This document shows positions 28,115 through 37,621 of a DNA stretch of 64,000 nt, in pieces. This stretch comes from Martelella sp. AD-3 (GTDB taxonomy: Bacteria > Pseudomonadota > Alphaproteobacteria > Rhizobiales > Rhizobiaceae): NCBI RefSeq assembly GCF_001578105.1, contig NZ_CP014275.1, forward strand, positions 4,303,001 through 4,367,000, read 5' to 3'. The notes beneath the pieces are model-generated. The model saw nothing but the letters and a program-made list of their open reading frames with translations. It did not search any database and was not told the origin of the DNA. A program made the translations under genes and the position numbers. The number at the start of each line of letters is the position of its first letter. Positions within the stretch are counted from its first letter, which is position 1.

Positions 28115-28524
28115 GATGTCCTTCGCCTCCTGTTCATAACGCTGGACAAAACGGGGCGAATGCGAAGCGCCGGTTTTGGCCTGTGGGTTGTCTTGCGATT
28201 TATCCACATATCCTTTTTCGTTGAATAGGTTCAAACGCCGCTGTTGAAAACGGGGAAAAGAATGGCTTTCGCGGCAAAATTCCAGTGGTTTTGCACAGGC
28301 CGACGACCGCCATCGCAACAGGCCAAGGATTTGAATCCATGAAATATTCCATGCGGATCCCCACAATTGCCATCAAGGCGGTATTTTAATCCCGCTGAAG
28401 AACGCCGAATGCGTGGAAAAGACTCATAATCCCGGAAAACCCTTTAATCCTTGATCCTCACAGACTCTAAGAAATAAAAGGAATCCAGACATAAACAGAT
28501 TCATTATTTACAAGGGCTGGGGAT
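28115..28524. other. Predicted chromosome replication origin (oriC)
   Basis: A 410-bp gap between divergent ppsR and hemE, the position of oriC in Caulobacter, Rickettsia and Sinorhizobium. It holds a perfect DnaA box TTATCCACA at 28200-28208, a second TTTTGCACA at 28289-28297 (fits TTWTNCACA) and a one-mismatch reverse box at 28412-28420. Five GANTC sites (28333, 28421, 28463, 28481 and 28498), the target of the CcrM methylase, crowd into 170 bp. The stretch from 28440 to 28510 is markedly AT-rich, a candidate unwinding element. Flanking genes point outward on both sides for about 3.6 kb to the left and 9 kb to the right. No clear CtrA full site (TTAA-N7-TTAA) was found. Confidence 0.82.
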
Positions 28525-29550
28525 ATGGCAGAACGGACGCTGGAACGCGTGCTTGAAGGCGAAACCGTCAACCCGCCGCCGATCTGGCTGATGCGACAAG
28601 CAGGCCGCTACCTTCCCGAATACCGGGCCTTGAGGGAGAAGGCCGGCGGTTTCCTCAACCTCTGTTACAATCCCGAATTTGCAACGGAAGTGACGCTGCA
28701 GCCGATCCGGCGTTACGGTTTTGACGCTGCCATTCTGTTTTCGGACATTCTGGTGATCCCCGACGCCCTGAAATGCGGGGTTCGCTTTGAAAAGGGCGAG
28801 GGACCGCGCCTTGATCCGATCGCGGTCGGCGATATCGCCGCACTGGAAACCCGTTACGAAGCTGATACGCTTGATCCGGTCATTGAGGCGGTCGGGCGTA
28901 TCCGGAAAAACCTGTCCCCTCAGACGAGCCTTCTCGGCTTTTGCGGCGCGCCCTGGACCGTGGCGACCTATATGATCGCGGGGAAGGGGACCAGCGACCA
29001 GGCGCCGGCCCGGCTTTTCGCCTATCGGCACAGGACGGAATTCCTGAAGCTTCTCGATCTGATCGCCGATCTTTCCGCCGACTATCTGATCCGGCAATTG
29101 AAGGCGGGCGCCGACGCGGTGCAGATTTTCGACAGCTGGGCCGGCGTGCTCGGCGAAGAGGATTTTGCCGATTTCGCCGCGCGTCCCGTCGCCCGGATCG
29201 TCAGGACGGTGCGGCAGGCCGTGCCGGGAGCGAAGATCATCGCCTTTGCCAAAGGCGCGGGCGCCAATCTTTCGACCTACCGGCAGAAAACCGATGCCAA
29301 TGCGATCGGCCTCGACTGGACGGTGCCGCTCGCCATTGCCAAGGAGCTGCAGAAGGATGGACCGGTGCAGGGCAATCTCGATCCACTGTCATTGGTTGCG
29401 GGTGGTGATCTGATGAAAGCGCGTGCGACCGCTATTGTTGAAGCCTTGTCGGACGGTCCGATGATCTTCAATCTCGGACACGGGATCACGCCGGAAGTGG
29501 ATCCGGAAACAGTCGCTACGCTCGTCAAGCTGGTGCGCGGCGAGAAATAA
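28525..29550 (+). CDS. hemE: Uroporphyrinogen III decarboxylase
   Basis: A 341-residue cofactor-free enzyme that removes four acetate carboxyls of uroporphyrinogen III to give coproporphyrinogen III in heme synthesis. [17 protein letters not shown] is the N-terminal signature with the catalytic arginines, and [16 protein letters not shown] is the second family signature. The length is normal. It is the first rightward gene from oriC, followed by hemJ 32 bp later. Confidence 0.97.
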   Translation: MAERTLERVLEGETVNPPPIWLMRQAGRYLPEYRALREKAGGFLNLCYNPEFATEVTLQPIRRYGFDAAILFSDILVIPDALKCGVRFEKGEGPRLDPIAVGDIAALETRYEADTLDPVIEAVGRIRKNLSPQTSLLGFCGAPWTVATYMIAGKGTSDQAPARLFAYRHRTEFLKLLDLIADLSADYLIRQLKAGADAVQIFDSWAGVLGEEDFADFAARPVARIVRTVRQAVPGAKIIAFAKGAGANLSTYRQKTDANAIGLDWTVPLAIAKELQKDGPVQGNLDPLSLVAGGDLMKARATAIVEALSDGPMIFNLGHGITPEVDPETVATLVKLVRGEK

Positions 29551-29582
29551 ATCTTATAAAACAAATATATGCGGAGGAAATG

Positions 29583-30125
29583 ATGACGGAGCAGGGCGAA
29601 ACGGGGAAGGTCGCGGGCAGGAAGTCGGCGAGCCGGGCAATGACGGCGCTGCTTCTGTTCCTGTTCGTCTGTCTCGGACTCTTCGTCTTCCAGCGCGACA
29701 GTTTCTATCTCTGGGCGACGGCCATTCACGTGATCGCGGTGATCTCATGGATGGCGGGCATGTTCTACATGCCGCGGCTTTTCGTCTATCACGCCGACAG
29801 CGCGCCGGGTTCGGAGAAGTCGGAGACTTTCAAGGTGATGGAATATCGTCTGATGAAGGTGATCATGAACCCGGCCATGATCCTGACCTGGATCTTCGGC
29901 CTTTATCTGGCCTGGGACGGCGGATGGCTCTCCGATGGCTGGCTGCATGTAAAGCTTTTCGCCGTCTTCCTGATGTCCGGTGTCCACGGCTATTACAGCA
30001 AGGCGATCAAGGATTTTTCCGCCGACAAGCGTTCGACGAGCGCCCGGCACTGGCGTATCGTCAACGAGGCGCCGACCGTGCTGATGATCATTGCCGTGAT
30101 TATGGTGATCGTTAAACCCTTTTAA
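29583..30125 (+). CDS. hemJ: Protoporphyrinogen IX oxidase, HemJ type
   Basis: A 180-residue inner-membrane protein with about four transmembrane helices that oxidises protoporphyrinogen IX to protoporphyrin. HVIAVISWMAGMFYMPRLFVYH, with its His residues, and HVKLFAVFLMSGVHGYY are the family's conserved helices. GGAGG lies five bases before ATG 29583; another ATG lies directly before at 29580. The cytoplasmic N-terminus is longer than in some relatives. It forms a heme operon with hemE. Confidence 0.92.
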   Translation: MTEQGETGKVAGRKSASRAMTALLLFLFVCLGLFVFQRDSFYLWATAIHVIAVISWMAGMFYMPRLFVYHADSAPGSEKSETFKVMEYRLMKVIMNPAMILTWIFGLYLAWDGGWLSDGWLHVKLFAVFLMSGVHGYYSKAIKDFSADKRSTSARHWRIVNEAPTVLMIIAVIMVIVKPF

Positions 30126-30145
30126 TCGTTTGATAAATGGTTTGG

Positions 30146-30169
30146 CGCGTTTTCCGAGGCAAAAACGCG
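30146..30169 (+). other. Perfect hairpin downstream of hemJ
   Basis: CGCGTTTT and AAAACGCG form an 8-bp stem with an 8-nt loop, 21 bp after the hemJ stop. There is no T-run after it, so it is at best a weak terminator or an mRNA 3' stabiliser. Confidence 0.4.
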
Positions 30170-30249
30170 TATTTGCTCTTGTAACGACACGGGCAAATCA
30201 GTATCTTCCAGCCGACCCATCCAAAAAGGCTGTGCAATAATACCCCTGC

Positions 30250-30265
30250 GCCAATCCGAATTGGC
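30250..30265 (+). other. Small hairpin in the rho leader
   Basis: GCCAAT-CCGA-ATTGGC, a perfect 6-bp stem, lies 57 bp upstream of the rho start. The rho gene is autoregulated through its leader in other bacteria, so leader structure is of interest, but nothing here proves a role. Confidence 0.3.
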
Positions 30266-30322
30266 ACTGCTCCACCAGTGCAACCGGCCTTTCGATCATC
30301 ACAACAATTCACGGTTTACTTC

Positions 30323-31588
30323 ATGTCTCAAATGAAGCTTCAGGAACTGAAGAGCAAGACACCAACCGACCTCCTGGCCTTTGCCGAATCGCTCGAGGTC
30401 GAGGGCGCCAGCACGATGCGCAAGCAGGAGCTGATGTTCGCCATTCTCAAAGTGCTGGCCACGCAGGATGTCGAGATCATCGGCGAGGGCGTCGTCGAGG
30501 TTCTTCAGGACGGCTTTGGCTTCCTGCGTTCGGCAAATGCCAATTATCTGCCGGGTCCGGACGACATCTATATCTCTCCCTCCCAGATCCGGCGTTTTGC
30601 GCTGAAGACGGGCGATACTGTCGAAGGCCCAATCCGCGGACCGAAGGAAGGTGAGCGTTATTTCGCCCTTCTGAAGGTCAACACGATCAATTCCGACGAT
30701 CCGGAGAAAATCCGTCACAAGGTCCATTTCGATAATCTGACGCCGCTTTATCCCGATGAACGGTTCAAGATGGAACTGGAGAACCCGACATCGAAGGATC
30801 TCTCGCCGCGCGTCATCGACCTCGTCGCGCCGCTCGGCAAGGGACAGCGCGGACTGATCGTCGCGCCGCCGCGCACGGGCAAGACGGTTCTCTTGCAGAA
30901 CATCGCCCATTCGATCACGGCCAATCATCCCGAATGCTTCCTGATCGTTCTCTTGATCGACGAGCGTCCGGAAGAGGTGACCGACATGCAGCGCTCGGTG
31001 AAGGGCGAGGTCGTGTCGTCGACCTTCGATGAACCGGCCGTACGCCACGTTCAGGTCGCCGAAATGGTGATCGAGAAGGCCAAACGCCTGGTCGAGCACG
31101 GCCGCGACGTCGTCATCCTGCTCGATTCCATCACCCGTCTCGGACGCGCCTACAACACCGTCGTACCGTCTTCCGGCAAGGTGCTGACCGGCGGCGTCGA
31201 TGCCAACGCCCTGCAGCGGCCGAAGCGCTTCTTCGGCGCGGCGCGCAATATCGAGGAGGGCGGTTCGCTGACGATCATCGCCACGGCCCTGATCGACACC
31301 GGCAGCCGCATGGACGAGGTAATCTTTGAGGAGTTCAAGGGCACCGGCAACTCGGAAATCGTGCTCGATCGCAAGGTCGCCGACAAGCGCATTTTCCCGG
31401 CGATCGATATCCTCAAGTCGGGCACGCGCAAGGAGGACCTGCTTGTCCCGCGTCAGGATCTGCAGAAGGTCTTCGTGCTGCGGCGGATTCTTGCGCCGAT
31501 GGGCACGACCGACGGCATCGAGTTCCTGATCGACAAGCTGAAGCAGACGAAGAGCAATGCCGAGTTCTTCGAATCGATGAACACCTGA
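30323..31588 (+). CDS. rho: Transcription termination factor Rho
   Basis: A 421-residue hexameric RNA helicase. The N-terminal Rho domain ([19 protein letters not shown]), the RNA-binding cold-shock-like domain ([23 protein letters not shown]), Walker A ([15 protein letters not shown]), Walker B ([17 protein letters not shown]) and the Q-loop ([15 protein letters not shown]) are in order. ATG 30323 gives the standard rhizobial length. Upstream frame extension lacks support. Confidence 0.97.
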   Translation: MSQMKLQELKSKTPTDLLAFAESLEVEGASTMRKQELMFAILKVLATQDVEIIGEGVVEVLQDGFGFLRSANANYLPGPDDIYISPSQIRRFALKTGDTVEGPIRGPKEGERYFALLKVNTINSDDPEKIRHKVHFDNLTPLYPDERFKMELENPTSKDLSPRVIDLVAPLGKGQRGLIVAPPRTGKTVLLQNIAHSITANHPECFLIVLLIDERPEEVTDMQRSVKGEVVSSTFDEPAVRHVQVAEMVIEKAKRLVEHGRDVVILLDSITRLGRAYNTVVPSSGKVLTGGVDANALQRPKRFFGAARNIEEGGSLTIIATALIDTGSRMDEVIFEEFKGTGNSEIVLDRKVADKRIFPAIDILKSGTRKEDLLVPRQDLQKVFVLRRILAPMGTTDGIEFLIDKLKQTKSNAEFFESMNT

Positions 31589-31754
31589 GGAAAGTTGAGG
31601 CCGGGACCCGGAAGGGCCTGGCCGGATCTGGGTCGCGGGCAGCGGTGTCGTTGCCAAAGCGACCGATGACCGGTTTCTGGGTGACACCCGAATTCTGATT
31701 AAAGTATTGAAATATATAAATAATTTTGAACTCGATCTGTCATAGGCGCGTCTC

Positions 31755-33065
31755 ATGCGATCGACCGATACGATTTTTGCCCTCTCAAGCGGCGCTTTAC
31801 CCTCTGGCGTTGCGGTGATCCGCCTGTCGGGCGCAACAGCGTTCGATATCTGTGTCGGGGTTGCCGGCCGGGTGCCGCCGGCACGTCAGGCGCGATTGAT
31901 GACCCTGCGGGATGCGGAAGGCGTTTCCATCGACCAGGCTCTGGTGCTGGCCTTTGCCGGGCCGGCTTCCTTTACCGGCGAGGATTGCGTCGAGTTTCAT
32001 CTCCACGGCGGCCGCGCCGTGGTGAATGCCATGCTCGCCCGGCTCGCTGCCTTTCCTGGGGCGCGCCATGCGGAGGCCGGCGAGTTCACCCGCAGGGCCT
32101 TCGAGAACGGCAAGCTCGATCTTGTGGAAGCCGAGGGACTTTCCGATATCATCGTCGCCGAGACGGAAATGCAACGCCGGCTTGCGATGGAACAGGCAAG
32201 CGGCAGGCTGTCTGGACTCTATGAGCGTTGGGCCGAGGCGCTGACGCATGCGCGCGCCATGATCGAGGCCGAATTGGATTTCTCCGACGAGGACGATATA
32301 CCGGGCTCCGTTTCCGCCACCATCTGGCAAAGCGTCGATGGCGTGGCTGCCCAGATCCGCAAGCATCTTGCGGAGCTTCACACGGGAGAGATCATCCGGG
32401 ACGGCTACCAGGTGGTGATTGCCGGGGCGCCCAATGCGGGAAAGTCGAGCCTTTTGAACGCTCTCGCCAAACGCGATATCGCCATTGTCACCGACATTGC
32501 CGGTACCACTCGGGATATTCTCGAGGTTCACCTCGACATCGGCGGTTATGCTGTTCGTCTTTATGACACGGCGGGCCTGCGCGAGACCGAGGACAGGGTT
32601 GAAGCCGAGGGCGTGCGACGCGCCCGCGCCCTGCTGGAGAACGCCGATCTTGTTCTATCGCTTGCCGACATGACGGGCGTTGCCTTGCCTGAGGCCTTTC
32701 CGGATCGCGATTGCCTGCTCGTGGGAACCAAGTCCGATCTTGCATCGGGCGGAGGCGGCTTTGATCTGGTGCTCTCGGCCGAGACCGGGGAGGGGATCGA
32801 TCGGCTGATTACTGCGATCTCTAATCGGCTTTCCGCGCGGGTGGCGGGCTCATCGCTAAGCCTTCCGGTGCGCGCGCGGCAGGCAGACTATCTGCGCTTG
32901 GCGCTTGCCGCGCTTGAGGAGGCTGTGGAGGCCCGCGAATTATCGCCGGAACTGCCATCGGAATCCCTGCGTCGTGCCGCCGAGGCTCTGGGTCAGATCA
33001 CGGGCCGGGTAGATGTCGAAGATCTTCTCGACGTGATCTTTTCGTCCTTCTGTGTTGGCAAGTAG
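31755..33065 (+). CDS. mnmE: tRNA modification GTPase MnmE
   Basis: A 436-residue GTPase that works with MnmG to add the cmnm5 group to wobble uridine-34 of tRNAs. The N-terminal tetrahydrofolate-binding domain (DTIFALSSGALPSGVAVIR), the inserted G domain (GAPNAGKSSLLNALAKRDIA, GTTRDILE, DTAGLRETED) and the C-terminal CVGK motif carrying the essential cysteine are complete. The AT-rich stretch 31697-31740 just upstream may hold its promoter. mnmG follows after a 108-bp gap that contains a parS site. Confidence 0.96.
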   Translation: MRSTDTIFALSSGALPSGVAVIRLSGATAFDICVGVAGRVPPARQARLMTLRDAEGVSIDQALVLAFAGPASFTGEDCVEFHLHGGRAVVNAMLARLAAFPGARHAEAGEFTRRAFENGKLDLVEAEGLSDIIVAETEMQRRLAMEQASGRLSGLYERWAEALTHARAMIEAELDFSDEDDIPGSVSATIWQSVDGVAAQIRKHLAELHTGEIIRDGYQVVIAGAPNAGKSSLLNALAKRDIAIVTDIAGTTRDILEVHLDIGGYAVRLYDTAGLRETEDRVEAEGVRRARALLENADLVLSLADMTGVALPEAFPDRDCLLVGTKSDLASGGGGFDLVLSAETGEGIDRLITAISNRLSARVAGSSLSLPVRARQADYLRLALAALEEAVEARELSPELPSESLRRAAEALGQITGRVDVEDLLDVIFSSFCVGK

Positions 33066-33069
33066 ACCG

Positions 33070-33085
33070 TGTTTCACGTGAAACA
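33070..33085. other. parS centromere site, perfect
   Basis: TGTTTCACGTGAAACA, the universal 16-bp parS palindrome, with no mismatch. It lies between mnmE and mnmG, 2.6 kb from parA and 4.6 kb from the predicted oriC. ParB encoded at 36505 should nucleate here. Confidence 0.96.
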
Positions 33086-33173
33086 ATCTTGACTCTCCGG
33101 GGGCAAGACGGCAAAACCATCGCCAAAACAAGGGTTCCGGCCAGCGGTCGTCGAGCCTGAACGGAGCTTTTTC

Positions 33174-35036
33174 ATGAGCGATCATTTTGATGTCATCGTC
33201 ATCGGCGGTGGGCATGCTGGATGCGAGGCTGCTTCCACGGCCGCGCGGAGCGGCGCGCGGACGGCGCTGATCACCCATAAGCGTGAGACGATCGGCGTGA
33301 TGTCTTGCAATCCGGCCATTGGCGGGTTGGGGAAGGGGCATCTCGTTCGCGAGATCGATGCGCTTGACGGGCTGATGGGCCGCGTCGCCGATGCTGCCGC
33401 GATCCAGTATCGGATGCTGAACCGGCGCAAGGGACCGGCCGTTCGCGGACCGCGCAGCCAGGCAGATCGCCGCCTCTACCGGGAGGCAATGCAGGCCGCG
33501 CTGGCGGAGATCGACAATCTCAGTATCATCGAAGGCGATGTCTTCGATGTCGAGACCGACAATGACCGCGTTGTCGCCGTCGTGACGGAGGACGGGCGGC
33601 GGTATGGCTGCGGAGCCGCTGTGCTGACGACAGGCACGTTCCTGCGCGGGCTGATCCATATCGGCACACGGAAGATCCCGGCTGGCCGGGTCGGCGAGGC
33701 GCCCTCGGTCGGGCTGTCGCAAACGCTGGGTCGCCTTGGGCTAGCGCTCGGCCGGCTGAAGACGGGCACGCCGGCGCGACTTGACGGACGGACCATCGAT
33801 TGGGCCTCGCTCGATCGGCAGAAAGCTGATGACGACGCCGTTCCGTTTTCTTTCATGACAGCCGGCGTAAAGAACCCGCAGATCGATTGCGGCATCACAC
33901 GCACGACGCCCGACGTCCACGCGATCATTCGTGACAATATAGGCCTCTCTGCCATGTATTCGGGACAGATTGAGGGCGTGGGGCCACGCTATTGCCCGTC
34001 GATTGAAGACAAGATCATGCGCTTCGGCGATCGCGACGGACATCAGATTTTTCTGGAACCGGAAGGCCTGGATGATCATACCGTCTATCCCAACGGCATT
34101 TCGACCTCCTTGCCTGAGGCGGTTCAGCAGGCCTTTATCCACGCGATTCCCGGTCTTGAAAGGGTCTCGATCCTTCAGCCCGGCTATGCGATCGAATATG
34201 ACCATGTCGACCCACGCGAGTTGAAGGCGTCTCTGGAGCTGAAGAAGATGCCCGGTCTGTTTCTGGCCGGCCAGATCAACGGCACGACCGGTTATGAAGA
34301 GGCGGGCGCCCAGGGGTTGGTCGCGGGGTTGAATGCCGCCCGGTTTGCCGGCGACTCCGAGCCCGTGATTTTGTCGCGGACTGACTCTTATATTGGCGTG
34401 ATGGTTGATGACCTGACGACGCGCGGCGTTGCGGAGCCTTATCGCATGTTCACTTCGCGCGCCGAGTACCGGCTGACGCTTCGGGCCGACAATGCGGATG
34501 AGCGCCTGACGCCGCTTGCGATCTCGCTGGGCATCGCCTCGAACGCAAGGCGTTCGCTGTATGAGGACTATGCCTTGCGTCTGGAGCGGGCGCGGACGGC
34601 GCTGAAGGCACGTTCGGTGACGCCGAATGAGGCCACAGGCCATGGGCTCAAGCTTAACCAGGATGGCCAGCGCCGTACGGCCTATGATCTTCTTGCCTAT
34701 CCTGGACAGGATTTCGACGGGTTGATCGCCATCTGGCCGGAGCTTGCCGAGACGGACGAAAAAGTCCGCGGCGCGATAGAGATCGAGGCGGCTTATGCGG
34801 TTTATCTAGATCGGCAGGCCGCAGATATTTCCCAGATGCGCAAGGATGAGGGCAGGGTGATCCCCGACGACTTTGACTATGCGGCGTTGCCGGGCCTTTC
34901 CAATGAGCTCAAGGGCAAGCTTGCGAAGGCGCGCCCGGCGACGATTGCCCAGGCAAGCCGGATTGACGGGATGACGCCGGCCGCACTTTCCCTGCTGTTG
35001 GTGCGGTTGAAGACCGGCCGTGCGGCCGCGGCTTGA
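33174..35036 (+). CDS. mnmG: tRNA uridine-5-carboxymethylaminomethyl modification enzyme MnmG
   Basis: A 620-residue FAD enzyme, partner of MnmE in wobble uridine modification. The FAD-binding [17 protein letters not shown] opens the protein, [23 protein letters not shown] and the [11 protein letters not shown] segment are family hallmarks, and the C-terminal helical domain ends in [13 protein letters not shown]. The length is standard. rsmG starts nine bases after its stop. Confidence 0.97.
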   Translation: MSDHFDVIVIGGGHAGCEAASTAARSGARTALITHKRETIGVMSCNPAIGGLGKGHLVREIDALDGLMGRVADAAAIQYRMLNRRKGPAVRGPRSQADRRLYREAMQAALAEIDNLSIIEGDVFDVETDNDRVVAVVTEDGRRYGCGAAVLTTGTFLRGLIHIGTRKIPAGRVGEAPSVGLSQTLGRLGLALGRLKTGTPARLDGRTIDWASLDRQKADDDAVPFSFMTAGVKNPQIDCGITRTTPDVHAIIRDNIGLSAMYSGQIEGVGPRYCPSIEDKIMRFGDRDGHQIFLEPEGLDDHTVYPNGISTSLPEAVQQAFIHAIPGLERVSILQPGYAIEYDHVDPRELKASLELKKMPGLFLAGQINGTTGYEEAGAQGLVAGLNAARFAGDSEPVILSRTDSYIGVMVDDLTTRGVAEPYRMFTSRAEYRLTLRADNADERLTPLAISLGIASNARRSLYEDYALRLERARTALKARSVTPNEATGHGLKLNQDGQRRTAYDLLAYPGQDFDGLIAIWPELAETDEKVRGAIEIEAAYAVYLDRQAADISQMRKDEGRVIPDDFDYAALPGLSNELKGKLAKARPATIAQASRIDGMTPAALSLLLVRLKTGRAAAA

Positions 35037-35045
35037 AGGTGACTG

Positions 35046-35669
35046 ATGAAACTGAACGGCCGAACCGTTTCACGTGAAACACAAGACCGCCTCGAGGCCT
35101 TCGCGGGGCATTTCGAAAAATGGGCGAAGGCCATCAATCTGGTCGCGCCATCAACGCGGCAGCAGTTCTGGGATCGTCATGTCGCCGACAGCGCGCAGGT
35201 CTTCCAGCTGTCGCCGGAGCCGAAAACATGGATCGATATCGGTAGCGGCGGCGGATTTCCGGGCCTGATCACGGCAATCCTGCTGGCCGAACAGGGCGAG
35301 GGCTGGGTGCATCTCGTCGAGAGCAACAACAAGAAGGCATCCTTTCTTCGCACAGCGATCCGTGAGACCGGCGCGCGCGCCAGCGTGCATGCAATCCGCG
35401 CAGAAGCGGCGCCGGCCGAAATCGTGGAGGGGGATGCGATGTCGGCGCGCGCGCTCGCCGATCTTTCGCTGCTTCTGGAATATGCCGCACCCTGGTTTTC
35501 GGGGCGGCCTGCTTTCCGCGCGTTTTTCCACAAAGGCCGGGATTTTCGGCGCGAGGTCGACAAAGCGCGTGACCATTGGGACTTCGATCTGGTAAAACAT
35601 GAAAGCAAGGTTGAACCCGGCTCCGTGATCCTGGAAATATCGCGCCTTGCGTCGTTGTCGGCCTCTTGA
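35046..35669 (+). CDS. rsmG: 16S rRNA m7G527 methyltransferase
   Basis: A 207-residue SAM methyltransferase that modifies G527 of 16S r[16 protein letters not shown] is the SAM-binding motif, followed by [15 protein letters not shown]. Residues 6-13 (RTVSRETQ) are encoded over a near-perfect parS. Its end overlaps the upstream part of the parA frame. The order mnmG-rsmG-parA-parB is conserved in most alphaproteobacteria. Confidence 0.95.
   Translation: MKLNGRTVSRETQDRLEAFAGHFEKWAKAINLVAPSTRQQFWDRHVADSAQVFQLSPEPKTWIDIGSGGGFPGLITAILLAEQGEGWVHLVESNNKKASFLRTAIRETGARASVHAIRAEAAPAEIVEGDAMSARALADLSLLLEYAAPWFSGRPAFRAFFHKGRDFRREVDKARDHWDFDLVKHESKVEPGSVILEISRLASLSAS
35066..35081. other. parS site inside rsmG
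   Basis: CGTTTCACGTGAAACA, 15 of 16 matches to parS, only the outermost base differing. It lies within codons 8-12 of rsmG and about 600 bp upstream of parA. Confidence 0.88.
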
Positions 35670-35686
35670 AACTGGCGGAATGGTCA

Positions 35687-36478
35687 ATGAATCGTAAAAC
35701 GCGTGTCATCACGGTCGCCAACCAGAAGGGTGGCGTCGGAAAAACCACCACGGCCATCAATCTGGCGACCGCGCTTGCGGCGATCGGCGAGAAGGTCCTG
35801 GTGCTCGATCTTGATCCGCAGGGCAACGCCAGTACCGGCCTCGGAATCGAGCGCGATCAGCGGGAGTTTTCGGCCTATGACGTTCTGGTTGGCGACAAGA
35901 CGATCGTTGAGGCTGCAATCCCCACGGCTGTCCCAAATCTTGATCTGGTGCCGTCGACACTCGATCTTCTCGGCTTCGAGCTTGAAATCGCGTCCGATCC
36001 TCGCAGGGTGTTCAAGCTCCGGGATGCGTTGGCCCAGTCGGATGTGAGCCGTTATCGCTATGTCTTCTGTGATTGCCCGCCTTCCTTCAATCTTCTGACG
36101 ATGAACGCCATGGGCGCCGCCCAGGCCATTCTCGTGCCGCTGCAGTGCGAATTCTTTGCGCTGGAAGGGTTGAGTCAACTGCTCGACACCGTGTCGGAAG
36201 TGCGCAGCACCATCAATCCGGGACTCGAGATTCAGGGCGTGGTGCTGACCATGTTTGATTCGCGCAACAATCTGGCGCAGCAGGTGGTTTCCGATGTGCG
36301 CGACTATATGGGCGACAAGGTCTACAAAACGCTGATCCCGCGCAATGTGCGTGTTTCCGAGGCACCGTCCTTCGGCAAGCCGGTGATCCTTTATGACCTC
36401 AAGTGCCAGGGAAGCCAGGCCTATATTCAGCTGGCCTCGGAAATCATCCAGCGCGAGCGGGCAATGGCGGCGGCTTGA
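35687..36478 (+). CDS. parA: Chromosome partitioning ATPase ParA
   Basis: A 263-residue deviant-Walker ATPase that forms a gradient over the nucleoid and moves ParB-parS complexes. ANQKGGVGKTTTAINLATALA is the deviant P-loop, YVFCDCPPSFNLLTMNA the switch region, and VVLTMFDSRNNLAQQV a conserved late segment. ATG 35687 puts the P-loop at about residue 15 as usual. A TTG seven codons upstream that overlaps rsmG is also possible. No strong ribosome site is visible, which suggests coupling to rsmG. Confidence 0.96.
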   Translation: MNRKTRVITVANQKGGVGKTTTAINLATALAAIGEKVLVLDLDPQGNASTGLGIERDQREFSAYDVLVGDKTIVEAAIPTAVPNLDLVPSTLDLLGFELEIASDPRRVFKLRDALAQSDVSRYRYVFCDCPPSFNLLTMNAMGAAQAILVPLQCEFFALEGLSQLLDTVSEVRSTINPGLEIQGVVLTMFDSRNNLAQQVVSDVRDYMGDKVYKTLIPRNVRVSEAPSFGKPVILYDLKCQGSQAYIQLASEIIQRERAMAAA

Positions 36479-36504
36479 GGCGGCGGCATTGGAAGGTGAA
36501 TAGC

Positions 36505-37386
36505 ATGAGCGAAGAGAACTCCAAACGGCGGCTCGGCCGCGGTCTTGCGGCGCTGATCGGCGACATCGAAAAGGCGGAGCCGACCGAGCCGGCAACGGTG
36601 CAGGTGACGGCGGATCGCCGCATCCCGGTCGAGTTCATCGTCCGCAACCCGCGGAATCCGCGTCGTCATTTCGAGGAAGAAGATCTTCGTGATCTAGCTG
36701 CCTCGGTTCGCCAGCATGGCATCGTCCAGCCGGTGGTCGTTCGCACCACTGGCGAGCAGCGCTTCGAGATTATTGCGGGCGAGCGCCGTTGGCGCGCGGC
36801 ACAGCTGGCCGGTCTATCCGAAGTCCCGGCGCTCATACGCGACGTCGATGACCGTACGGCGTTGGAAATTGCCATCGTCGAGAATGTGCAGCGCGCCGAT
36901 CTCAATCCCCTGGAGGAGGCGAACGGCTACGAATTGCTGATGGCGGAACATGGCTATACGCAGAATGATCTCGGCGAGATCATCGGCAAGAGCCGGAGCC
37001 ATGTCGCCAACAGCCTGCGTCTGCTGAAGCTGCCCGAAGGCGTTCGCACCATGCTGGCGGAGGGCGCTCTGTCCGCCGGCCATGCTCGCGCCTTGATCTC
37101 AACGCCGGATCCGCTGGCGCTGGCGCAGACGGTCGTGCAGAAAGGCCTGTCGGTGCGCGAGGCAGAAAAGCTTGCGCAAAAGGCGATTGATGGCGGCGGT
37201 CTCCGCGCCCCGCGCCCCGCCAAGCAGAAGGATGCCGATACGCTGGCGCTGGAACGCTCGCTCTCCGATCGTCTTGGATTGGCGATCACCATTGATCACA
37301 AGAACGACGGCGGACAGATCAGAATCGCCTACAGTTCGCTCGACCAGCTTGACGACATTTGTCGACGCCTGGAGCGCAACCCTTGA
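36505..37386 (+). CDS. parB: Chromosome partitioning protein ParB
   Basis: A 293-residue CTP-dependent parS-binding clamp. The N-terminal RRLGRGLAALIGDI binds ParA. NPRNPRRHFEEEDLRDLAASVRQHG and GERRWRAAQLAG form the CTPase domain, ENVQRADLNPLEEANGYE and IGKSRSHVANSLRLLKLP the helix-turn-helix, and the last 50 residues the dimerisation domain. GGAAGG lies eight bases before ATG 36505. Four parS-like sites lie within about 10 kb of it. Confidence 0.97.
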   Translation: MSEENSKRRLGRGLAALIGDIEKAEPTEPATVQVTADRRIPVEFIVRNPRNPRRHFEEEDLRDLAASVRQHGIVQPVVVRTTGEQRFEIIAGERRWRAAQLAGLSEVPALIRDVDDRTALEIAIVENVQRADLNPLEEANGYELLMAEHGYTQNDLGEIIGKSRSHVANSLRLLKLPEGVRTMLAEGALSAGHARALISTPDPLALAQTVVQKGLSVREAEKLAQKAIDGGGLRAPRPAKQKDADTLALERSLSDRLGLAITIDHKNDGGQIRIAYSSLDQLDDICRRLERNP

Positions 37387-37621
37387 GATTGTACCATATC
37401 AATTTGAAATGATACAATTTTCTCTCGCTTTTTCAAGATGATGCAGAGGATTTGCTGCGTCAGCGGTGTCTTGATGCGCATCAGCAGTAACCCGCGCAGC
37501 GGCCTCGTCGCAGAAGGGTCTTGTGGTCCCTTGCTGATGCCATGCATCGCGCCCTGCAAGGATCCGACCGCGAGCTGAATATCAGCGGCTGGTTTTCGGA
37601 AGGCCGACACGTTCCGCTCGG

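Noticed and set aside
37387..37621. Possible gene or terminator in the convergent gap between parB and holA
   Set aside because: No frame has a ribosome site or recognisable product. ATTGTA and TACAAT around 37390-37415 form only an imperfect AT-rich stem without a clear T-run.
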